A stretch of 64,000 bases of DNA from Pontibacter actiniarum (GCF_003585765.1 NZ_CP021235.1:3472001-3536000); one strand, 5' to 3'. Positions 53,289 to 63,036 are shown, counted from the stretch's first letter. The notes: generated by a model from the sequence alone, not told the origin. Translations and numbers: made by a program.

Positions 53289-53974
53289 AGGAGCTCTGAG
53301 TCTCGAGTGCTGAGTGTTGTAAGAAGACAAATTTGTGAGCTGAAGAAGCAGGGCAAGTATACAATGCCGCTTACCAACTCCCCCACCTGGCGCAAGCGTC
53401 CGCTTGTGCCTCCGACTGCCTCTGTTTATACTTCCCCTGCTGGCGCAAGTCTTCAGACTTGTGACTTATTATGATGTTGAGTTTGTAACTCAACTCGCTT
53501 GTAAAGCCAAACGTGCTACTGCCCTGGCTAAACGTGTACCTTGCTGGCGCAAGCGTCCACTTGTGCCGTTGGCTGCCTCTGTTTTTGCATCTTCAACCTA
53601 GCTATTCTTTCTAGCTCCCGTTCATCCTCCAGCTCCCAAATACCTACTGGTTCACTTTATACTTTGGAGCGCTCATGCCCGCGAGGGCCCGTCTTCCCGC
53701 ATCGCGCTGGGAGCTTTTCCTGCCGGGGGTAGGGGCCCTCTTACTCATGCCTCGGGCTACCTCGCTCGCGCTCGTCACCGGAAAAACTCATATAGGCGCT
53801 CAGCGGAAAGACTGGAAACGATTTCAGTAGCCAAAGCTGACGTGGCTCCTGCAAAGCTTTGTAGGAACAGGTCATGATCTGTCCGCGCGATGCCGCTCGC
53901 AATGAAACGTATACTTGTGCCCCGGCATCACAAATAGGCTGCAGTCTGAGATAATTGTTCCTCAATCCTGCAAA
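53289..53974. other. gene-free region with REP-like palindromes
   Basis: About 690 bases after recG carrying three palindromic repeat units at 53387, 53440 and 53544, and otherwise nothing convincing. Short frames (53404-53601 plus and 53741-54007 minus) consist of the repeats or run into the riboswitch. Confidence 0.5.
53387..53585. repeat. three REP-like palindromic units
   Basis: Each unit starts CTGGCGCAAG and closes with CTTGTG after a short loop (53387-53410, 53440-53465, 53544-53567). Units 1 and 3 continue in parallel into (G/C)CTGCCTCTGTTT, so roughly 40 bases are directly repeated. Each can fold into a hairpin. Confidence 0.75.
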
Positions 53975-54160
53975 ACCATTACCTTTACAGCGTTTGCGGT
54001 GCCTCACCCTTGCTTGGTGTAGGTTTAAAAAGGAACCGTGTGTGAATCACGGGCTGACGCGCAACTGTAAGTAACGCTGATTTGCTGCCACATAAGCCCA
54101 TTGTCCGGGAGAAGGATGAGAAGGGCGGCAGCAAGGTTACAAGCCAGGATACTTGCCACA
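53975..54160 (+). ncRNA. cobalamin (adenosylcobalamin-type) riboswitch
   Basis: Key conserved blocks are in order: GGTGCC (53998), AAAAAGGAACCG (54027), GTGAATCACGGGCTG, the invariant GCGCAACTGTAA (54059), AAGCCC, CCGGGAGAAGG, and the closing AGCCAGGATACTTGCC (54142-54157). This is the B12-box layout of cobalamin riboswitches, which block translation of B12 uptake or synthesis genes when B12 is present. The expected btuB-like receptor is absent: the next 240 bases hold only short frames broken by stops, then a thioesterase. The start is approximate. Confidence 0.88.
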
Positions 54161-54407
54161 AACATCATAAACGCATGCTTTCGCGCCTAAAGCCTGTGGT
54201 CTGGGTAGTATAAACCTGCCGTAGCACTATTGCTGACGGCCCTGCTGTACTCCTGCTCCACCGCCTCTTTGTGCAGGCATGCCATACATAAACCATGTGC
54301 CATGCCGCAACCTAATCACAGTTGTACTTTATGCTGCCACCACAGCCCCGGCTGCCAGTCTGCTGCACCAGCGCATGCTATACTTCAGCAAATCAAAACG
54401 TATACTT
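54161..54407 (+). pseudogene. possible remnant of riboswitch-controlled gene
   Basis: An ATG at 54175 directs 12 codons (MLSRLKPVVWVV) before a stop. A second frame then reads AVALLLTALLYSC, a lipoprotein-like signal. The two pieces look like the broken start of an exported protein behind the riboswitch. No longer homology is visible. Low confidence. Confidence 0.25.
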
Positions 54408-54809
54408 ATGAACTTACAAGAACGTATTGCCCAGTCCGAAACCCGCATCTTTAAAGCTGTTTTCCCGAACACCACCAATCACTACGACACCCTCTTTGGC
54501 GGCACCGCCATGCAATTGATGGACGAAGTGGCCTTTATCACAGCCACCCGCTTCTGCCGCAAAAGGGTCGTTACCGTGTCCTCAGACCGAATAGATTTTA
54601 CGCAACCTATACCTGCAGGCACTATCGTGGAGCTAATCGGGCAGGTAACAAGCGTGGGCAACACCAGCTTAAAGGTACAGGTAGATATTTATGTAGAGGA
54701 GATGTATTCTGACACACGCATGAAAGCCGTTAGCGGCAGCTTCACCTTTGTAGCCATAGACGAGCACAAGCAGCCGGTTCAGGTCCTGGCCAAGGAGGCG
54801 CAAGCGTAA
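54408..54809 (+). CDS. acyl-CoA thioesterase, hotdog fold (YciA-like)
   Basis: A 133-residue hotdog-fold thioesterase that hydrolyses acyl-CoA. NHYDTLFGGTAMQLMDEVAFITATRF is the central helix with the conserved Gly-Gly and catalytic Asp (about 23-48), followed by the VVTVSSDRIDFTQPIPAGTIVELIG strands. ATG at 54408 starts at MNLQERIAQSETR; the extension to 54279 is not protein-like. It lies behind an orphan cobalamin riboswitch, 250 bases away, but a link to B12 control is doubtful. Confidence 0.85.
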   Translation: MNLQERIAQSETRIFKAVFPNTTNHYDTLFGGTAMQLMDEVAFITATRFCRKRVVTVSSDRIDFTQPIPAGTIVELIGQVTSVGNTSLKVQVDIYVEEMYSDTRMKAVSGSFTFVAIDEHKQPVQVLAKEAQA

Positions 54810-55567
54810 GGCATCACCAACCCCACGCTCTGTCTCGGGCTTGTTTACACCCCAAGTTCCACGAGAAACAATAGCCGCGGCCTAATACTGCGGCTATTTA
54901 TACTTTCTCCCTTTACGAAAGCTGGTTTTCTATCAAAACGTAGTATATTCAGTAGTCCCGTGACGGTTAGCTGCCACAGCGACAAGAAGGGCAGAGTTTA
55001 GATGATACTGTCTCCGTTAAACTTCAGACAAAGATGTTTGCAAAGCAGCTAAACAATACTTTTCAGGGCCTTTGGTAGTATAAACAAAGCCTAACTTTAC
55101 TCCCGCGCCAAAACCTCTACTCTACTGTCTGAAAAGGAAGTACGGCTTTACCAAATAACTCCTTTACAGGCGCCGCAGCTATACGAGGCTTTAATTATAG
55201 GAATTCATAAAGATAATTGCCCTGGGTTTACCCCTTCTGTCTTGCCTTACACGCTTTCTGTACTACCACAGAACTGAAAGCCTTTGTAAAAAGGATGAAG
55301 AAGAAAGCCGGGCAACAGGAGTTAGAGTTACAGCCAACGGCAAAGAGACGCTGTTAAAGGGAGGCTTGAAGTCGAAAAGAGGAAGCTTAATTAGGCTGGA
55401 CGATGAGAGTGACAGGATAGGAAATAGGGCTGATGAAAAACAAACCCATCTCACCACCTACCTAGTATAGTATTTGGCTGCGCCATACCCACATCAGGCA
55501 CAAGCCGTACTGTTAAACAATTAACACCTTGTGCCACCGTTTATCATTAATAAACTTTGTATTTACC
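54810..55567. other. gene-poor region
   Basis: 758 bases. One open frame, 55201-55470 (plus), reads KIIALGLPLLSC, a lipoprotein-like signal, followed by a charged 70-residue tail, but it has no ATG, GTG or TTG start. It could be a remnant or use a rare ATA start. The opposite-strand frame 55263-55457 overlaps it and is less likely. Nothing else is seen. Confidence 0.35.
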
Positions 55568-57022
55568 GTGAAAAAGCATTTCATCCTACCGCTTTTGTTC
55601 CTGGGCCTGCTGTGCCAGCCACAGGCTATACTTGCCCAGTCTAAAACAAAGGCAGCAGTTGCGTTTAGCTACCAACCCGACGCGAGCGAAGACCACTACA
55701 ACCAGCGCATCACCCACAAGTCTATACCAGTGGGGGCAGATGAGTTTGTGCTGCTAAACCGGAGCAGCGCCGGCAAGTACACACTGGAGAAATACACAGC
55801 AGACCTGAAAAAGCAGTGGACCGCTGAAATACCTTTGGCAGAGGGAGAAACCATAGATGCCTTTACAGCAAGCCAGGAGGCGGCCCTGGTGGTAACGCAC
55901 CGGAAAGACGGCCAAAACCAGTTACTGCAGGGCCACCGCATCAACCTGAAGAGCGGCAAAAAAGAACAGCCGGTGGCGCTACTGCAAGCACCAGGCAAAG
56001 GCCGGCGTGCAGGCGTTTCTGTGTCCGCCGACGGCTCCAGGGTGCTGGCCTACCGCTTCCATACCGACAACAGCTTTCAGATACACGACATCAGCGGCAC
56101 CTTGTATGACGGCAGCCTGCAGCAACTGCAGGAGGTACACTATAACCTCAACGACCTGGCCGGCATCCTGACAGCCGACATCCAGTTGGGCAACGACGGA
56201 ACGCAGTACATAAGCTTGATTTCGGACCAGATGAACCGCCTGAGCGTGCGCCAGTATAAACCCGGCACCAGGGAAGCCAAGGTAATGTCGGTGCTTGTGG
56301 GGGGCGTGTTTGATGGCCAGAAAGTGTATATCCGCGACACCAGGTTTAAGCTGATGCCAAACGGCCTGCTTTATGGCGCGGTGCTCACTGCGGAGGAGAA
56401 CGGCAACGGCTACCACAGCCTGAAAGCCGTGAAGTATGATTTCGAGAATGAGGACATGGTTTTTGCCGAGGAGTTTAAGTTTACCCCCGCCTATGTGCGC
56501 CAGGTAAACGAGCTGGATAAGAGCAGCAACAGCAGCAAGCTACAGGACATCTACCTCACAGACCTACTCCTGACCCCGGAGCAGCAGTTGGTGCTGATCG
56601 CTGAGAAGAAGTACACCGAAGGCGGTGAGAACGCCCCCTACTTCGCAAAAGAGCTGCACCTGTTCGCCTATGACCAGTTCATGAACAATGACTGGAACTC
56701 AGTGCTGATGAAGCAGCAACAGGCCCCTGCCTCCGAAGGTTTCTCCAGCATCTCCTACAGCTCCTACCTGAGCGGCAACACGCTGAACCTGCTTACGCTG
56801 GAAGAGCTAAACGGCAAGTATGATTTGTACCTGCGCCAGATAAACACCAGTAACGGTAACGCTACAGCCCCTAAAGCACTGGGGCTGAACATTGCCAAAG
56901 ATAAGAGGCCAGCCTACGTTAAGGATTTTACAGCCTGGCTAGCCGACAAAGACATTGTAGCCGTTTTGCGTACAGGCAAAAAAGCCGACCAGCTACAGTT
57001 AAGCCATATCCAGGTTAAGTAA
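55568..57022 (+). CDS. secreted protein, probable beta-propeller, unknown
   Basis: A 484-residue exported protein. The GTG at 55568 gives VKKHFILPLLFLGLLCQPQAILAQ as signal peptide; the frame upstream from a TTG is not favoured. The mature part contains repeated four-strand-like blocks (for example EFVLLNRSSAGKYTLEKYTADLKKQW, ALVVTHRKDGQNQLLQGH, GSRVLAYRFHTDNSFQIHDISGTL), consistent with a WD40-like or similar propeller. No sorting domain or lipobox is visible. It is alone between a gene-poor region and two terminators. Confidence 0.72.
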   Translation: MKKHFILPLLFLGLLCQPQAILAQSKTKAAVAFSYQPDASEDHYNQRITHKSIPVGADEFVLLNRSSAGKYTLEKYTADLKKQWTAEIPLAEGETIDAFTASQEAALVVTHRKDGQNQLLQGHRINLKSGKKEQPVALLQAPGKGRRAGVSVSADGSRVLAYRFHTDNSFQIHDISGTLYDGSLQQLQEVHYNLNDLAGILTADIQLGNDGTQYISLISDQMNRLSVRQYKPGTREAKVMSVLVGGVFDGQKVYIRDTRFKLMPNGLLYGAVLTAEENGNGYHSLKAVKYDFENEDMVFAEEFKFTPAYVRQVNELDKSSNSSKLQDIYLTDLLLTPEQQLVLIAEKKYTEGGENAPYFAKELHLFAYDQFMNNDWNSVLMKQQQAPASEGFSSISYSSYLSGNTLNLLTLEELNGKYDLYLRQINTSNGNATAPKALGLNIAKDKRPAYVKDFTAWLADKDIVAVLRTGKKADQLQLSHIQVK

Positions 57023-57040
57023 AGCACGATACTTCCCATA

Positions 57041-57074
57041 AAAAAAGCGAGGCTGCGGAGCCTCGCTTTTTTTG
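57041..57074 (+). terminator. intrinsic terminator, 55568 gene
   Basis: AAAAAAGCGAGGCT pairs perfectly with AGCCTCGCTTTTTT around GCGG. Confidence 0.88.
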
Positions 57075-57118
57075 TTACTGTTGCGCTAAGCCGCCGTGGA
57101 AGAGCGCGGCAAGAACAA

Positions 57119-57153
57119 AAGCAAAAAGGCTGTTACCTGGGGTAACAGCCTTT
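57119..57153 (-). terminator. intrinsic terminator of the fad operon
   Basis: AAAGGCTGTTACC pairs perfectly with GGTAACAGCCTTT; the minus strand continues into TTTTGCTTTTG. It lies 22 bases beyond the fadE stop. Confidence 0.85.
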
Positions 57154-57175
57154 CATAACTATAAATGGTCAGAAA

Positions 57176-58966
57176 TTAATACACGTACTCGTTTGCCTCG
57201 ATCAGCGTAGCGGCGATGCGACGGCGTGCCTCTTTTGCGTTGAAGAGGTCTTTCTTCGTGAAGCGCTTCAGGCCCATGAACAACAGGCGCTGCTCATCAC
57301 CTTCTGCCATGGCAGCTATGGCCTCTTTACCAGCTTTGAAAGAAGTGTCAACGGCATCGTTTACTACTACGCGTACAATGTCGATCTCATTAGACACGGC
57401 TTCCTCGCCTTTCATACCTACCTGCTTCTCTACGCGCAGCAGCGTTGATTCTGCCACATACGTTTTGATAGCCATGTCAGCGATGTTCATCAGGATTTCC
57501 TGCTCTTTGGCCAGCGAGTTCATATACTTCTGCACTGCTGTACCGGCCACCATCAGAATTGCTTTCTTCAGGTTCTTGATCGCCTTGTGCTCAGCTGTGA
57601 ACAAGCCTTCCTCCTCTTCACCAAAGTCCGGAATAGCCATCAGCTCCTGCTGCACTGCCTGGGCAGGGCCCATCAGGTCAAGCTCGCCTTTCATGGCTTT
57701 TTTCAGGATCATGTCTACCGTCAGCATACGGTTGATCTCGTTGGTACCTTCGAAGATGCGGTTGATACGGGAGTCGCGGTACGCACGGTCCATTGGGTAG
57801 TCGGCAGAGAAGCCGTAGCCACCGTAGATCTGCACTCCTTCGTCTGCCACATAATCCAGCACCTCAGAGCCCTCTACCTTCAGCATGGCGCATTCTACGG
57901 CAAACTCGCGGGCAGCACCAAGCAGCGCCTCATTCTCGTTTGCACCGCCAGCCATCAGTTCCTGCTCTTTGCGGTAGATATCCATACCCGCACGGTAAAT
58001 CGCAGACTCTACTGCATAAATGCGGATTGCCTGCTCAGCCAGTTTATACTTAATGGCACCGAACTTGGCGATAGGCAGTTTAAACTGGTGGCGCTCATTT
58101 GCATACTTCACCGACAGGTCTGCCACTTTCTTAGCGGCACCCAGTGTAGCAGCACCCAGCTTGATACGGCCAATGTTCAGGATGTTAAAGGCAATCAGGT
58201 GGCCTTTTCCGATCTCACCCAGCACATTTTCTTTCGGCACTTCGCAGTCTTCGAAGAACACCTGGCGGGTAGAGGAGCCTCTGATACCCATTTTGTGCTC
58301 TTCGTTGCCCAGGCTCACGCCTTTAAAGCCACGCTCTACGATAAAGCCTGTAAACTTGTCACCGTCTATCTGCGCAAACACCACAAACACATCAGCAAAG
58401 CCAGCGTTCGTGATCCACATTTTCTGGCCGTTCAGGATGTAGTGTGTACCTGCCTCGTTCAGAACAGCTTTGGTCTTGGCAGCCAACGCATCAGAACCAG
58501 AGCCTGGCTCCGTTAAGCAGTAAGCTGACATCCACTCGCCGCTAACCAGCTTTGGAATATACTTTTGCTTCTGCTCTTCTGTACCGAAGTATAAAATTGG
58601 AAGTGTACCGATACCCGTATGCGCTGCAAAAGCAACCGGGAACGAGTGGCCACCACCTACTGATTCTGTTACCAGCAGCGACGTGTTAAAGTCCATGTTC
58701 AGGCCGCCGTACTGCTCAGGAGCAGACACCGCGAACAAGCCCAGCTCACCTGCTTTCTTCATCAGGTTCTCCATCAGGCCCTCTTCGTGGTTATCGAGGC
58801 GCTCCAGCAGCGGAGATACTTCTTCGCGCACAAAATCCTTACAGGTTTGCGCCATCATCAGCTGCTCTTCATTAAATTCTGCAGGTATAAATACGTCCTG
58901 CGGGTTTGTTTCCTTTATCAGGAATTCACCACCTTGGATGGTAGCGTTTTGAGTTGATTTTTCCAT
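57176..58966 (-). CDS. fadE: acyl-CoA dehydrogenase, long-chain
   Basis: A 596-residue FAD enzyme for the first oxidation of fatty-acid beta-oxidation. Visible motifs are the YCLTEPGSGSDA and WITNAGFAD FAD-binding signatures (about 147-195), R-x-IFEGTNEINRM with the catalytic-loop Glu near 410, and an extra C-terminal domain of about 150 residues, as in the VLCAD/ACAD9 and Bacillus FadE group. Symbol given by position: with fadN and fadA it forms the same set as the Bacillus fadNAE operon. The 4HB cassette at 59026 separates it from fadA. Confidence 0.9.
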   Translation of the reverse strand: MEKSTQNATIQGGEFLIKETNPQDVFIPAEFNEEQLMMAQTCKDFVREEVSPLLERLDNHEEGLMENLMKKAGELGLFAVSAPEQYGGLNMDFNTSLLVTESVGGGHSFPVAFAAHTGIGTLPILYFGTEEQKQKYIPKLVSGEWMSAYCLTEPGSGSDALAAKTKAVLNEAGTHYILNGQKMWITNAGFADVFVVFAQIDGDKFTGFIVERGFKGVSLGNEEHKMGIRGSSTRQVFFEDCEVPKENVLGEIGKGHLIAFNILNIGRIKLGAATLGAAKKVADLSVKYANERHQFKLPIAKFGAIKYKLAEQAIRIYAVESAIYRAGMDIYRKEQELMAGGANENEALLGAAREFAVECAMLKVEGSEVLDYVADEGVQIYGGYGFSADYPMDRAYRDSRINRIFEGTNEINRMLTVDMILKKAMKGELDLMGPAQAVQQELMAIPDFGEEEEGLFTAEHKAIKNLKKAILMVAGTAVQKYMNSLAKEQEILMNIADMAIKTYVAESTLLRVEKQVGMKGEEAVSNEIDIVRVVVNDAVDTSFKAGKEAIAAMAEGDEQRLLFMGLKRFTKKDLFNAKEARRRIAATLIEANEYVY

Positions 58967-58986
58967 TGCTATTGTCTTTTATCTTT

Positions 58987-59020
58987 TAGACACAAGACGT
59001 AAGACCCAAGACACAAGACT
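58987..59020. repeat. left flank repeat of four-helix-bundle cassette
   Basis: Begins TAGACACAAGAC and ends AAGACACAAGACT. It is an imperfect inverted copy of the repeat at 59394-59425. Confidence 0.7.
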
Positions 59021-59025
59021 TGCTC

Positions 59026-59385
59026 TTATTCTCGCTTATTTAGTTTTTTCTTAAATCCATCAATCATTCTCTGAATCTTCCGGAGTTGCGTTAGTAGCTC
59101 ATTTAGCTTGTCTTCATTTATGAATCCGAAAGCTTGAGCCAAGAGCAACTGGGTTTCTAACTCAAAAGCTGACCCCAACGCAATATTCAGAAACTGATTA
59201 AACTCTTTATCAGAACCTCTTCCTGCTCCCTCTGCAATATTTGAGGGAACTGACACAGCAGACCTGTTTATTTGAGAAGTAAGACCGAACTTTTCATTTG
59301 CAGGAAATGAGGAAGAAGCTTTGTATACTGCTTTCGCTAACTCCATTGCCTCTTTCCAAATAATCAATTCCTTAAAATTGTGCAT
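59026..59385 (-). CDS. four helix bundle protein (S23/IVS-type)
   Basis: A 119-residue protein of the 23S rRNA intervening-sequence (S23) four-helix-bundle family. Hallmarks are [18 protein letters not shown], the loop [19 protein letters not shown] and the [20 protein letters not shown] helix. Relatives are encoded in rRNA inserts or beside retroelements (Avd) and many stand alone; function is unclear. I use the ATG at 59385, where the domain starts; the frame from 59439 includes repeat sequence. It interrupts fadA and fadE and is flanked by inverted repeats, so it looks like an inserted cassette. Confidence 0.85.
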   Translation of the reverse strand: MHNFKELIIWKEAMELAKAVYKASSSFPANEKFGLTSQINRSAVSVPSNIAEGAGRGSDKEFNQFLNIALGSAFELETQLLLAQAFGFINEDKLNELLTQLRKIQRMIDGFKKKLNKRE

Positions 59386-59393
59386 TAGAAAAA

Positions 59394-59425
59394 TCTTGTG
59401 TCTTACATCCTGTGTCCTGTGTCTA
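59394..59425. repeat. right flank repeat of four-helix-bundle cassette
   Basis: Imperfect inverted copy of 58987-59020. Read on the minus strand it begins TAGACACAGGAC, its TAG being the stop codon of fadA, and ends AAGACACAAGA. Confidence 0.7.
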
Positions 59426-60601
59426 TTTAAGAAGTTCAAACACCCCAGCTACACCTTGGCCGCCGCCTACGCAGGCAGTTACGATGCCGTGCTTGCCGCC
59501 GGTGCGACGCAGGTCGCTGAAAAGCTGCACGGCTAGTTTGGCACCAGAGCAGCCCAGCGGGTGGCCAAGTGCGATGGCACCACCGTTGATGTTCAGCTTA
59601 TCCGGGTTGAAGTCCAGCTCACGCATCACAGCGATAGACTGTGCGGCAAAGGCCTCGTTCATCTCGATCAGGTCGATGTCGTTCAGCGTTAAACCCGCTT
59701 GCTTCAGCGCCTTTGGAACGGCTGCGATTGGGCCCATGCCCATAATGCGTGGGTCTACACCGCCGGTGCCGTAGCTTACCAGGCGCGCAATTGGCTCCAG
59801 GTTCAGCTCTTTTACCATGCGCTCGCTCATCACAACCACAAAAGCAGCACCGTCTGATGTCTGAGAGGAGTTACCGGCTGTTACCGTACCACCTGCTGCA
59901 AACACCGGCTTCAGTTTCGCCAAACGCTCCAGCGAGGTATCGGCACGAGGGCCTTCGTCCGTATCCACTACATACGTGCGGGTCTTCTTCTTGCCGTTAT
60001 CGTCCAGGTAAGTTTCCTCAACCGTAATCGGCACGATCTGATCTTTGAAGTAGCCTTTCTCGATGGCGTTCAGTGCCTTTTGGTGCGATTTGAAGGCAAA
60101 CTCATCCTGGTCTTCACGTGAAACATTGTAGTCGTTGGCTACGGCTTCGGCCGTTAGGCCCATGCTCAGGTACCAGTCAGGGTTCTCTTTTGCAATTTTG
60201 TAGTTTGGCGCTGTTTTCCAGCCAGCCGTTGGCACCATCGACATCGATTCAGTACCACCAGCCACGATACAGTCGGCCATGCCTGCTGCAATGCGGTTGG
60301 CAGCAATGGCAATGGTTTCTACACCGGAACCGCAGTAGCGGTTAACCGTCATACCGCTTACCGACATTGGCAGCGCCAGCAGCGAAATCATGCGGCCAAT
60401 CTGCAGGCCTTGCTCTGCTTCCGGCACAGCGTTACCGACAATCAGGTCGTCTACGCGCTCCGGGTCCAGGGCAGGCACAGAGGCCATTAAGTGTTTGATG
60501 ACATCAGCGGCCAGGTCATCAGGTCTGGTGAACCGGAATACGCCACGCCCAGCTTTACCCACTGCGCTACGAAATCCGGCTACGATATATGCATTGTTCA
60601 T
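59423..60601 (-). CDS. fadA: acetyl-CoA C-acyltransferase (thiolase)
   Basis: A 392-residue thiolase that cleaves 3-ketoacyl-CoA in the last step of beta-oxidation. The nucleophile Cys90 is in NRYCGSG, His347 in [12 protein letters not shown] and the second Cys377 in ACVGGGQG. Length and spacing are normal. It lies 32 bases after fadN and is followed by the four-helix-bundle cassette and fadE. Its stop codon lies within one flank repeat of that cassette, so the insertion may have replaced the original 3' end without harming the protein. Confidence 0.95.
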   Translation of the reverse strand: MNNAYIVAGFRSAVGKAGRGVFRFTRPDDLAADVIKHLMASVPALDPERVDDLIVGNAVPEAEQGLQIGRMISLLALPMSVSGMTVNRYCGSGVETIAIAANRIAAGMADCIVAGGTESMSMVPTAGWKTAPNYKIAKENPDWYLSMGLTAEAVANDYNVSREDQDEFAFKSHQKALNAIEKGYFKDQIVPITVEETYLDDNGKKKTRTYVVDTDEGPRADTSLERLAKLKPVFAAGGTVTAGNSSQTSDGAAFVVVMSERMVKELNLEPIARLVSYGTGGVDPRIMGMGPIAAVPKALKQAGLTLNDIDLIEMNEAFAAQSIAVMRELDFNPDKLNINGGAIALGHPLGCSGAKLAVQLFSDLRRTGGKHGIVTACVGGGQGVAGVFELLK

Positions 60602-60633
60602 TTTGATGCTCTTTTATAGTTTATACTATAGAA

Positions 60634-63036
60634 TTAGTTTCTCAGCGGCTTGCCTGTAGTCAGGATGCTCTGGATGCGCTCCAGTGTCTTGCGCTCACCT
60701 GTCAACGACAGGAACGCCTCACGCTCCAGGTCCAGCAGGTACTGCTCGCTCACCTCCGTTGGGGCAGACAAATCACCGCCGCACATCACGTAAGCCAGTT
60801 TCTGAGATATCTTCAGGTCATGGGCAGACATATAGCGGCCCGTAAACATGGCGTTCGCACCTGTCAGGAACATACCTAGTGCACCTTTACCCTGCACCTT
60901 CACGTTGGTGCGCTGCACTGGCTTCGTGTAACCCGCATCAGCCATAAGTATAGCCTGTGCCTTGGCATCGGCTATCAAACGGTTGCTGTTGATCGTGATG
61001 CCGTCGCTCTTGCGCATATAGCCTAAGTCTACTGCCTCTTTAGCTGAAGTAGAAACCTTAGCCATACCAATGTTCAGGAACACGTTCTTCAGGTCGTTGT
61101 ACTCAATGTCGCCGTCGGCATACATATCGGCTGCACGAAGCGTCATCTCTTTTGTACCGCCACCGCCTGGTATCAGGCCTACACCAAACTCTACCAAGCC
61201 CATGTAAGTCTCGGCAGATGCCTGGATGTGGTCGCAATGCAGGTTCAGCTCACAGCCGCCGCCCAGGGTAAGGCCATGCGGAGCACCTACTACCGGTATA
61301 CCCGAATAGCGCATGCGCATCATGGTGTTCTGGAACTGGCGGATGATCATGTTCAGCTCATCGTAATCCTGATCCAGCGCATACATGTAGATAAGGCCAA
61401 CGTTGGCTCCGGCAGAGAAATTAGCGGCATCGTTGCCCACTACCATGCCACGGAAATCTTTCTCAGCGAGATCAATACCTTTGTTCAGGGCCATGATCAC
61501 ATCGCCGCCAATAGTATTCATCTTGGTATGGAACTCCACGTTCAGGATACCGTCACCTAAGTCAATAAGGGAGGCTCCGCTGTTTTTCCAGACAACCTTG
61601 TTCTCACGCAGGTTGTTGAGGATGATAAAGTTCTCGGCACCTGGTATGGCTTTGTATTCTTTTGTGTTGATGTCGTAGTAGCGGCGTGTGCCGTTTTCTA
61701 CGATGTAGAAGGACTCCTTGCCATTGTTCAGCATTTCTTCCACCCAGGCAGCAGGCTTATAGCCGGCTTCTGTCATACGCTGCACACCTTCGCGGGCACC
61801 GATGGCATCCCAGTACTCAAACGGACCAAGCTCCCAGCCAAAGCCGGCACGCAGGGCATCGTCGATGCGGTACAGTTCATCGGAGATTTCCGGAATACGG
61901 TTAGAAACGTACTGGAACAGGCCGAACAGCGTCTCGTTGAAGAACTGTGCTGCCTTATCAGACTGGCCGGAGAAAACTTTGATGCGCTTCTTCAGATCAT
62001 CGATTGGCTTCAGCACCTCCAGGCTCTGGAACTTCACCTTCTGCTTCGGCCCGTACTCCATCGTGTTCAGGTCCAGCGTCAGTATCTCGGTTTTGCCTTT
62101 GGCGTCTTTGGTCTTTTTGTAGAAGCCCTGGCCGGTTTTATCACCCAGCCACTTGTTCTCCACCATCTGCTGCACATAGCCCGGAATCTGGAACAGGTCG
62201 CGCGACTCATCGTTCTCGCCGGACTGGTACAAGCCGTTGGCTACATTTACAGTGGTATCCAGACCAACTACGTCCAGCGTGCGGAACGTGGCAGACTTCG
62301 GACGACCAACAATAGGACCCGTGATTTTATCCACTTCATCTATGGTCAGACCTGTTTTCTCCATAGCCTTCAGCGTCTGCATGATGCCATAGATACCCAC
62401 ACGGTTTGCGATAAAGGCAGGCGTATCTTTTGCTAATACGGTAGTCTTACCCAAGTATAAATCACCGTAGTGCATCAGGAAGTCTACTACCTCACTGTCT
62501 GTCTCTGGTGTAGGTATAATCTCCAGCAGTTTCAGGTAGCGCGGCGGGTTAAAGAAGTGCGTACCGCAGAAGTGCTTCTTAAAATCGTCGGAGCGACCTT
62601 CCAGCATCAGGTGGATTGGAATGCCCGATGTATTAGAGGAAATAAGTGTACCCGGCTTGCGGTGTTGCTCCACCTGGTCGTACACGATTTTCTTTACTTT
62701 CAGATTCTCCACTACCACCTCAATGGTCCAGTCGGCGGTGGCGATGTCCTTCATATCATCTTCGAAGTTACCTGTTGTGATCAGGCTTGCATCGGACTTG
62801 CGGTAAAGCGGCGACGGGTTGGAGTTAATAGCTGCCTGCAGGTGCCCGTTTACCAGGCGGTTGCGTACGGCTTTGCTTTCCAGCGTCAGGCCTTTTTTCT
62901 CTTCGTCAGGTGTTAGCTCTTTCGGCACGATGTCGAGCAGCAGCACCTGCACCCCGATATTAGCAAAGTGACAGGCAATTCTGGAGCCCATCACTCCGGA
63001 GCCTAGCACCGCTACTTTCTTAATTATTCTTTTCAT
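60634..63036 (-). CDS. fadN: 3-hydroxyacyl-CoA dehydrogenase / enoyl-CoA hydratase, FadN-type
   Basis: An 800-residue bifunctional enzyme. In FadN the order is dehydrogenase first and hydratase last, opposite to E. coli FadB, and that is seen here: the NAD-binding VAVLGSGVMGSRIA at 8-21, dehydrogenase motif GTHFFNPPRYLKLLEI near 158-173, then the crotonase domain with NFSAGANV (about 540), GGGCELNLHCDHI and FGVGLIPGGGGT (about 608-643) carrying the two Glu residues. It directly follows the marR gene (24-base gap), making it the first enzyme gene of the operon. Confidence 0.93.
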   Translation of the reverse strand: MKRIIKKVAVLGSGVMGSRIACHFANIGVQVLLLDIVPKELTPDEEKKGLTLESKAVRNRLVNGHLQAAINSNPSPLYRKSDASLITTGNFEDDMKDIATADWTIEVVVENLKVKKIVYDQVEQHRKPGTLISSNTSGIPIHLMLEGRSDDFKKHFCGTHFFNPPRYLKLLEIIPTPETDSEVVDFLMHYGDLYLGKTTVLAKDTPAFIANRVGIYGIMQTLKAMEKTGLTIDEVDKITGPIVGRPKSATFRTLDVVGLDTTVNVANGLYQSGENDESRDLFQIPGYVQQMVENKWLGDKTGQGFYKKTKDAKGKTEILTLDLNTMEYGPKQKVKFQSLEVLKPIDDLKKRIKVFSGQSDKAAQFFNETLFGLFQYVSNRIPEISDELYRIDDALRAGFGWELGPFEYWDAIGAREGVQRMTEAGYKPAAWVEEMLNNGKESFYIVENGTRRYYDINTKEYKAIPGAENFIILNNLRENKVVWKNSGASLIDLGDGILNVEFHTKMNTIGGDVIMALNKGIDLAEKDFRGMVVGNDAANFSAGANVGLIYMYALDQDYDELNMIIRQFQNTMMRMRYSGIPVVGAPHGLTLGGGCELNLHCDHIQASAETYMGLVEFGVGLIPGGGGTKEMTLRAADMYADGDIEYNDLKNVFLNIGMAKVSTSAKEAVDLGYMRKSDGITINSNRLIADAKAQAILMADAGYTKPVQRTNVKVQGKGALGMFLTGANAMFTGRYMSAHDLKISQKLAYVMCGGDLSAPTEVSEQYLLDLEREAFLSLTGERKTLERIQSILTTGKPLRN

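Noticed and set aside
54230-54454. 74-residue frame between riboswitch and thioesterase as a real gene
   Set aside because: It starts at a TTG within broken frames, overlaps the thioesterase start and has Cys/His-rich shadow-like composition after its signal-like opening.
55201-55470. Lipoprotein-like frame in the gene-poor stretch
   Set aside because: It has no ATG, GTG or TTG start in frame; kept only as a possible remnant in the description of that region.
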